From Strongylocentrotus purpuratus (taxonomy: Eukaryota; Echinodermata; Echinoidea; Camarodonta; Strongylocentrotidae), in the NCBI RefSeq assembly GCF_000002235.5, contig NW_022145613.1:498501-562500 (forward strand): a stretch of 64,000 bases of DNA. The letters run 5' to 3'. The notes beneath the pieces are model-generated. The model was not told the origin of the DNA. It made no database searches and was given only the letters and a program-made list of their open reading frames with translations. The translations under genes and the position numbers were made by a program. Each line of letters starts with the position of its first letter. The first letter of the stretch is position 1. Shown here in pieces: positions 59,047 to 64,000 of this stretch.

Positions 59047-59685
59047 TAAGGTATGGAATATGGTTCGAGTTTTTTTACGACCGATTTTTGTTTATACAAT
59101 TTTACACGGAGATTCAGCGCGCGGACCAAGAAATGCACGCAATGAATACGAAGCTAGAAGAGGGCGCGCGACCGCTCGTAATCGTTACGGGGGCGATTTG
59201 AGATCATTTCACTTTTTGATGTCGCCCCCGAAATCGGATTTTGAGCCTATTTCGGGGGCTGTTTATGGTCTTTCCCGGGCGAATCCGCCCTCCGCCCCCG
59301 TGTATTTTTTTTGGTTGGTCAAGACAATCATAACTTTATTCACCAGCTATGTCTACGGCTACGGAGATGTCTCTGATCTTCCATGACCAGTGAATCAGTT
59401 TTTTTTTTTTAGATGGGTGCCCCCCCCCCCCCCCCCCCCCATATTTGCATATGATAGTTTACACAAAATACACCCTTACATGTATATTAACTATTCTTAG
59501 TAAAAAAAATATAAACAATTGTGTTTTTCACAAATATTTATCTGAAATGATCAAGGTTGAAAATTGAAAAGCGACTTGTCTGATTTAGGTCTGTAAGAGT
59601 CCGATGGAAGAGTATAGTACTTAAGTATGTTATGCATCAATTGAAAATTAATCTATATTTATACTGATCATCTGCTTTGTTTCAG

Positions 59686-60040
59686 GATACAATTAATAAG
59701 CTATGTCAACAAGAATCAAACGGAAGCCAGCAAAATATGCTGAGGAGGAGGAATCTCCAGGACCTCCTAAGAAAACTCCAAAGAAACCCCCAACATCATC
59801 CACACCAGTAGCTGCTGCCTCCCCCAAACTGACCACACCCAAACTGACCACACCCAAACCAACCAGCACCAAGGCCACTCCCAGTGCCCCAAGGTCTACT
59901 GCTAGACCCAGCCAGAAGAAATCACCAGAGGGGCAGAAAGAGAGGAAAGCTGACAAGGACTCCAAGAAACCTCTTCGTAGCTGTGAGAAGAGCAGATGCC
60001 CAGCCAAGATCCCACAATGCTTTGCCAATGCTTCAGATCG
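59686..60040 (+). CDS. KDM1B: KDM1B (LSD2) histone demethylase, first coding exon
   Basis: The exon follows a TTTGTTTCAG acceptor. ATG is at 59703, and the exon ends at an ATCG|GTGAGC donor with two bases over. The product begins with a basic, proline/threonine-rich tail (residues 1-90, with KLTTPKLTTPK-type repeats), likely disordered and nuclear. The first part of the C4H2C2 zinc finger follows: Cys94, Cys99 and Cys106 in CEKSRCPAKIPQC. The spacing equals that of human LSD2 (Cys53, 58, 65) with a constant shift of 41 residues. KDM1B is an FAD-dependent amine oxidase that removes mono- and dimethyl marks from histone H3 Lys4. The minus-strand frame over this exon is its shadow. Confidence 0.93.
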
Positions 60041-60180
60041 GTGAGCAAAACATTTCAAACCATTTATCACAAGACTCTTACATGCTGATATTGTCTACAT
60101 TTTGTCAGTCAAGTTGCTGAGTTGTAGGTCGATCTTCGTAGCCTCTAAGGACCAATGGCAGAACCCAGGAGTATTTTTCA

Positions 60181-60199
60181 GGGGGGGGGGGGGAGGGGG
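60181..60199. repeat. Poly-G tract in KDM1B intron
   Basis: G run next to CAGGAGTATTTTTCAGG. It may be a remnant of the transposon-end plus poly-G layout seen elsewhere, but it is too short to say. Confidence 0.7.
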
Positions 60200-60431
60200 T
60201 TACTTTTATTCTTGTACTAGGCATTAGTACATAAAAAATATGAAATCTCTGTAGTAAATTGTAAACAAAATTTGGTGTGAGGCACCAAATTTCCTTTTAT
60301 TTAACTTGAACAAAACTGTGTTTGTTATCTCAATGCTTTACTCAAGTACCATATGCATATAAGAAAGGTTGCTTGTCCTTTGAGTTTGTTGCATGGTTTG
60401 TTGCTAATGGTATCCTCGTGTTTCTTTGTAG

Positions 60432-60521
60432 TTGTGCTGGTGCTGGTTCTACAGCTAGATGGTATCATCTCTCAGCAGGAGAGCATTACTGTAATGAATG
60501 CTTTGACTACTTCTACAGAAG
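60432..60521 (+). CDS. KDM1B: KDM1B, exon 2 of the coding region (zinc finger)
   Basis: A 90-nt exon between TTTGTAG and AG|GTGAGT. It supplies Cys114, His125, His131, Cys133 and Cys136 (WYHLSAGEHYCNECFDYFYR), completing the C4H2C2 zinc finger. Human LSD2 reads WYHLSCGEHFCNECFDHYYR here. All eight zinc ligands of the family are present. The 2+1 phase joins to both neighbours fit exactly. Confidence 0.95.
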
Positions 60522-61407
60522 GTGAGTGCATTGATAATAATTGATAAGCCTGTATTCAAATTTGACTTACCCTTTCTAATAAGGCTGTACAAAAGCACAT
60601 TATAGAGGTCATTAGATCTTACCTTAAAGATAAAGACCAGTTATGGTCATGCGATTGCATTGTGAAAGAAACATTGTGAAATCGATCAGAAAAGGTTGAT
60701 CATCTAGCATAGATGTACTGCAAGGTTCTGGAATCATCAAAATGATAAGAAATTTGGCCAAGTCTTCATAAAGTTACAAGCACTGTACACAGAAAGATGT
60801 ATATGGGACTACGCACACTTGCGCAATACATGCATTTTTATCTCTCACATACCAATATATAAACTGATTTACCAAATATATCAATTAGTAGGCGGTTTCC
60901 CGGCAAAATGTTTATCATCATGTATTATTCAAAACGTATTCTTTCACATGATTGGTAATAAGAGCTTCCATTTCATTGTTTGAAATTGGGGCGTTTCTAA
61001 TACTGGTCTTTACCTTTAACAACACTATTCATACACCATTTCCAATAATAATAATAGCAATGAAAACAATCATCTGAAATGATTAACAAGGATTTGTGAG
61101 AACTTGAAGTAAAAAAAACACAAAAACAAAACATTGGTGAGTAGTGAGGGAATGTCATTACAAACTCATGACTGAGTTGCAACTTTGTCTCAAAATCGGT
61201 TGATCTCCTTAGTCTTTAAAATATTCTGAAATTTATGATTCATAATCTTTTTTTTTACCTTAATTTGTTTTTATGGATATGTTTCCTTGGATTTTTTTTC
61301 TGGTGAAAAGCACCTTACTTCTGGGTTGGAGCTTTTTTAAAATTTAAAATGACCACTCTAGATCCCTTACCTATAAACTGCTGTGTATTTTTCTGTCTAT
61401 TTTGTAG

Positions 61408-61633
61408 CCATCATCAAGGTTATCAGCTCGTCTCTAATTGGAAGCGTGTTTGGGGTAGCAATGGCAAGACTGAGCCTAGTCTCAAGTCCTACATGTCAGA
61501 TAAAGTGCTTCCCTTCTGGCTTCAATGCACCCAACCTGGCTGTGGCAAATGGAGAGAATTCCCCTCCAAGAATATAGTAACACTGGAGATCATACAGAGC
61601 TATGTCTGCGGATATGAGGCAGGAGCAAAACAG
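61408..61633 (+). CDS. KDM1B: KDM1B, exon 3 (linker and CW-type zinc finger)
   Basis: A 226-nt exon after TTTTGTAG, ending CAG|GTCAGC in phase 0. It reads from SHHQGY through WKRVWGSNGKTEPSLKSYM, which is nearly human WKKIWTSNGKTEPSPKAFM. The CW finger follows: Cys183 and Cys188 (LQCTQPGCGKWRE), then Cys210 (YVCGY). The fourth ligand is in the next exon. The CW finger packs against the SWIRM domain in LSD2 and is needed for its activity. That role is known for the mammalian protein and inferred here. Confidence 0.95.
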
Positions 61634-61982
61634 GTCAGCTATTGCTTTCAATATTTATAAAGTTTAGTAAGATCAAATTTACAGTTGGTCAAGAATGAGG
61701 GTACCAGAATGCAGTGAACATCAGCAGACCAGATAAATCAGATCATAGCATTATAATTTTGTAAAGAGAGAACAGTCATGTCTTATGAATCCAAAGAGAC
61801 ATTTCCACTTTTAACCCCTACATTAACACCCCGCAGATAGAACAATTACCCCTGGCAAATACCTTAAATAAACAAACCTTTTTGTAGCCGTCATAGAGTA
61901 AATTGTCCTAGCGGAACTGTCAATGTGGTGTGGAGGGGCGGGGGTTAATAGTTGTTGTGCAGGGAATAATTGTCAAATTGGG

Positions 61983-62052
61983 CTTGTGTTGTCTGGGCAA
62001 TGATAGTCCAGGGACTACTTGTGTTGTCTGGGCAATGATAGTCCAGGGACTA
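61983..62052. repeat. 35-bp tandem duplication in a KDM1B intron
   Basis: CTTGTGTTGTCTGGGCAATG plus 15 more bases is present twice in tandem. A diverged third copy may precede it. Confidence 0.85.
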
Positions 62053-62173
62053 CTTGGTCGGGCACATACACTACCATTGAAATGTTTAATAGCCCTCACT
62101 ATCACAACAACAAACTGGACATTTCTCCACTGTCGTTAAAGCTTTAGATTTACCCTTTAAACCTTCCTCACAG

Positions 62174-62363
62174 GGCACACCATCAGATCATTGTACCGTA
62201 CTACAGGACCATCGTGTTGAACAGACGTTTGATCTAGAATGGTTATCTCTCCTCGTCATGCCACCACTCCTTAAGACCTCTCCTGCTGCTCCGTTCCTCA
62301 CATCTTACTTCCCTGATGGAGTGGGTCTCAGTGCATCCTGTCCCATAGCATCAAGGAAAGGAG
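62174..62363 (+). CDS. KDM1B: KDM1B, exon 4 (end of CW finger, linker)
   Basis: A 190-nt exon between CTCACAG and GGAG|GTCAGT. It starts GTPSDHC, giving Cys225, the fourth CW ligand (one residue off the otherwise constant shift from human). It continues LEWLSLLVMPPLLKTSPAAP and FLTSYFPDGVGLSASCP, parallel to human WWYSMLILPPLLKDSVAAPLLSAYYPDCVGMSPSC. It leaves one base in phase for the following microexon. Confidence 0.94.
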
Positions 62364-62844
62364 GTCAGTTTCTCTTTCAAGTAATTGACTACATCAATGT
62401 GGAATTCATATTTACATATTGAGGATTGGAAGTTTTGTCCATACTTTATTTTGTCAGAGATGTAAGATGAGGGATGCGATTGGATTATAAGTTAGGTCTC
62501 CGGTTTAGATAAGGGTTTAGCGTAGAGAAAGGAAAGGGTAAGTTGTTGTTTTGTGTAGGGTTGAAATTGGAACTCTTCAAGTATATGAAACTGAACATGG
62601 GTATGCTGTCTCTGTAGTGTTGTTTGTTCAATCTTATACATTCTAGTTTCAGTACTCGGTAGTCTAAAGTGTTTAAATCGAAATCAGTACTACTGTCTGT
62701 GCAACATTATACATTTTGATATTTAATATAAGATCCACATTTAAAAGTTCTGATAGTACTGTTATGTTAGCAACATCATTTTCTTGTGGTATCATACAGA
62801 TTGATGAAGATAAACTAAACATCTATTGTCTTTCTCTCTTTTAG

Positions 62845-62877
62845 GTTCATTGACATCTGAAGGAGAAGAACCTTTTG
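62845..62877 (+). CDS. KDM1B: KDM1B, 33-nt microexon
   Basis: Between CTTTTAG and a strong G|GTAAGT donor. In phase it encodes GSLTSEGEEPF, an acidic linker at the place where human KDM1B also has a poorly conserved stretch before the SWIRM domain. Length 33 is a multiple of three, and the flanking phases (1 and 1) are the same. Skipping it would therefore keep the frame, so it may be alternatively spliced. It is too short to be found by frame length and is called from phase and splice sites. Confidence 0.75.
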
Positions 62878-63300
62878 GTAAGTGAAGAACTAACTTGAGA
62901 TTCAGTGCATGTTATAGATAATACTGTTTGCATGTTTATTGTTTATGTATGTATCTTCTTTGTTTCTTATGTGTGGTATATTTAAACATCATCATTAGGA
63001 GAATTGAGACATGACAGAGAAAAAAAATGTAGAAACAAGAAGAAAAAAAAGGGTAGGGTTTTATATATTAATATAAATTCAACTAATTGAGTCTTAATAG
63101 GATTCCATTTACCTCACCTGGGTCGAGGTAGGAAAAGTAGATAGATGACTTGTCAAAGGACAGTGCTGAGGCAAGGATTTCCATTGGTTTACCATGTGAT
63201 CCACTTAGTCTGATAACTCATTCTCTAGACCATGGTACCTCTATTGGTGCTCACTGTAAGGGCTTTGGTCTGTTACATCACAACAAGTAAGGTGCTGTAA

Positions 63301-63488
63301 AGCCCCACTGCACTACTTATAGTTACTTGCTCCCTCTATATAGAAAACAATGCCTTAGCAGTGCCTGTTGGTCCCTCATGATCCTCATTTTCTTATGTTA
63401 ATCGAGAGCTGAGTTGATGAGATAGCCACCTGTCAGTGACCACTCTGGGTGGTCTAATCCCTCCTGGCCAAACTAGTACAGACAGGCT
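63301..63488. mobile_element. Complete TTAA-type MITE in KDM1B intron
   Basis: 188 bp, in the opposite orientation to the copies at 22.0 and 49.0 kb. TTAA is on the right (63489-63492) and a decayed GTAA on the left (63297-63300). Ends are AGCCCC and AGGCT. It shows the uninterrupted form of the family. It ends about 50 bp before the acceptor of the SWIRM exon. Confidence 0.8.
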
Positions 63489-63540
63489 TTAAAAGAGATA
63501 GTTATTATCTTGATTATGATTACTCCATTTGCTCCATCAG

Positions 63541-63725
63541 CTGCAGGAGTGAGTCCATACTTCCAGCCATTCTACCAGCCGGATGAACAGGGTAAAGCTC
63601 TGTGTATCTGCCCTGATGTGATGGAGCATGAGGAAGTGGAAGAGTTCCCTGAGTTTGAGAGGGAGCAACAGATGTATCTAGCTCTCAGGAACCTGGTCCT
63701 AGCCTTGTGGGCTCAGAGATGTAAA
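63541..63725 (+). CDS. KDM1B: KDM1B, exon 6 (start of SWIRM domain)
   Basis: A 185-nt exon after GCTCCATCAG, ending TGTAAA|GTAAGT in phase 0. It reads YFQPFYQPDEQGKALCICPD, then EFPEFEREQQMYLALRNLVLALW, close to human YFQPFYQPNECGKALCVRPD and MYLALRNLILALW. This opens the SWIRM helical domain, which bridges the zinc fingers and the amine-oxidase domain. The six exons total 1062 nt (354 codons). The rest of SWIRM and the FAD-binding oxidase domain lie past the right edge. The exon is flanked by MITEs on both sides. Confidence 0.95.
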
Positions 63726-63733
63726 GTAAGTAT

Positions 63734-63895
63734 CTGGGACCTGTTTCACCAAGCCTTTTTCTAATGACAACTGACAAAAATCAGTGACAAATCCGCTGAT
63801 AACCAATCAGAAGCAAGGATTTCAGTAGCTTATAACAAAAACCGCATTTGTCACTGATGACAAGTTTTGTGAAACGCCCCCCTGGACAAGTCTAG
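63734..63895. mobile_element. Fold-back MITE directly after the KDM1B exon 6 donor
   Basis: The left end CTGGGACCTGTTTCACCAAG and right end TTTTGTGAAACGCCCCCCTGG are inverted copies. The inner portions ATGACAACTGACAAA and TTTGTCACTGATGACAA also pair. About 162 bp. It starts only 9 bp after the exon's last base. Confidence 0.7.
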
Positions 63896-63983
63896 GGTAT
63901 TCACTTATTTGGTGTCCATATGTTACCAAGTATCCAGGAGTTCTGAACGTAAATTGTCATCTTGTGTTTAACTTCTCTTCACA

Positions 63984-64000
63984 CCTGGGGGGTGTTTCAC
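63984..64000. mobile_element. Start of another MITE copy, cut by the window edge
   Basis: CCTGGGGGGTGTTTCAC matches the reversed right end of the MITE at 63734-63895. Only the first 17 bases are in the window. Confidence 0.5.

Noticed and set aside
58886-59386. 166-codon plus-strand frame upstream of KDM1B
   Set aside because: It covers a CpG-rich stretch with the CGGGGGCT repeat and a likely untranslated exon. The real KDM1B start at 59703 is in a separate exon with family similarity.
59693-60070. 125-codon minus-strand frame over KDM1B exon 1
   Set aside because: It is the shadow of the proline/lysine-rich KDM1B tail; the plus strand has family similarity and splice sites.
1-64000. Retrovirus-like, LTR or capsid-bearing elements
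   Set aside because: I looked for direct long terminal repeats and protease, integrase or capsid motifs and found none. The reverse-transcriptase remnants seen are all of non-LTR (LINE) type.

Overview
This is eukaryotic, intron-containing, AT-rich DNA. It is dense in microsatellites, poly-G and poly-C tracts, MITE-like inverted repeats and decayed LINEs. The two recognisable genes and the repeat style fit a marine invertebrate deuterostome; a sea urchin or other echinoderm is my best guess. That guess rests on style and gene similarity, not on a species match. I saw no rRNA, tRNA, CRISPR array or convincing retrovirus-like or capsid-bearing element.

Left (1-13 kb, minus strand): the 5' half of a ZNF395/ZNF704/GLUT4-enhancer-factor type transcription factor gene. 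Coding exon 1 is 12149-12636, exon 2 is 7998-8116, and a probable exon 3 runs off the left edge (1-31). The splice phases fit across all three. A promoter-like block with two inverted CCAAT boxes lies just upstream (about 12.64-13.13 kb). The long introns hold small repeats and one CpG-retaining stretch that could be a second promoter.

Middle (13-58 kb): no gene I can support, only one speculative 55-nt exon (26382-26436, minus). This region is a museum of DNA transposons: a 1.4-kb palindromic element (15.3-16.7 kb), a long hairpin element (21.3-22.0 kb), a TTAA-flanked MITE with a second TTAA-flanked element inside it (22.0-22.6 kb), a GGTCC-rich palindrome (45.7-46.2 kb), and a three-level nest (49.0-52.0 kb). 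A further 2.1-kb terminal-inverted-repeat element with a perfect 8-bp target duplication sits at 53.5-55.6 kb. There are also LINE 3' fragments (27.4, 37.7-39.5 and 57.7-58.0 kb), a 1.2-kb hexamer array with a 57-bp higher-order unit (42.4-43.6 kb), and a degenerate GTGCCCC array (52.2-53.4 kb).

Right (59.7-64 kb, plus strand): the first six coding exons of KDM1B (LSD2), a flavin-dependent histone H3K4 demethylase. They encode 354 residues: a basic N-terminal tail, the C4H2C2 zinc finger, the CW zinc finger, and the start of the SWIRM domain. The oxidase domain lies beyond the window. The last exon is closely boxed by two MITEs.

The two genes are transcribed divergently about 47 kb apart. 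Nothing suggests they share a function beyond both acting in the nucleus.
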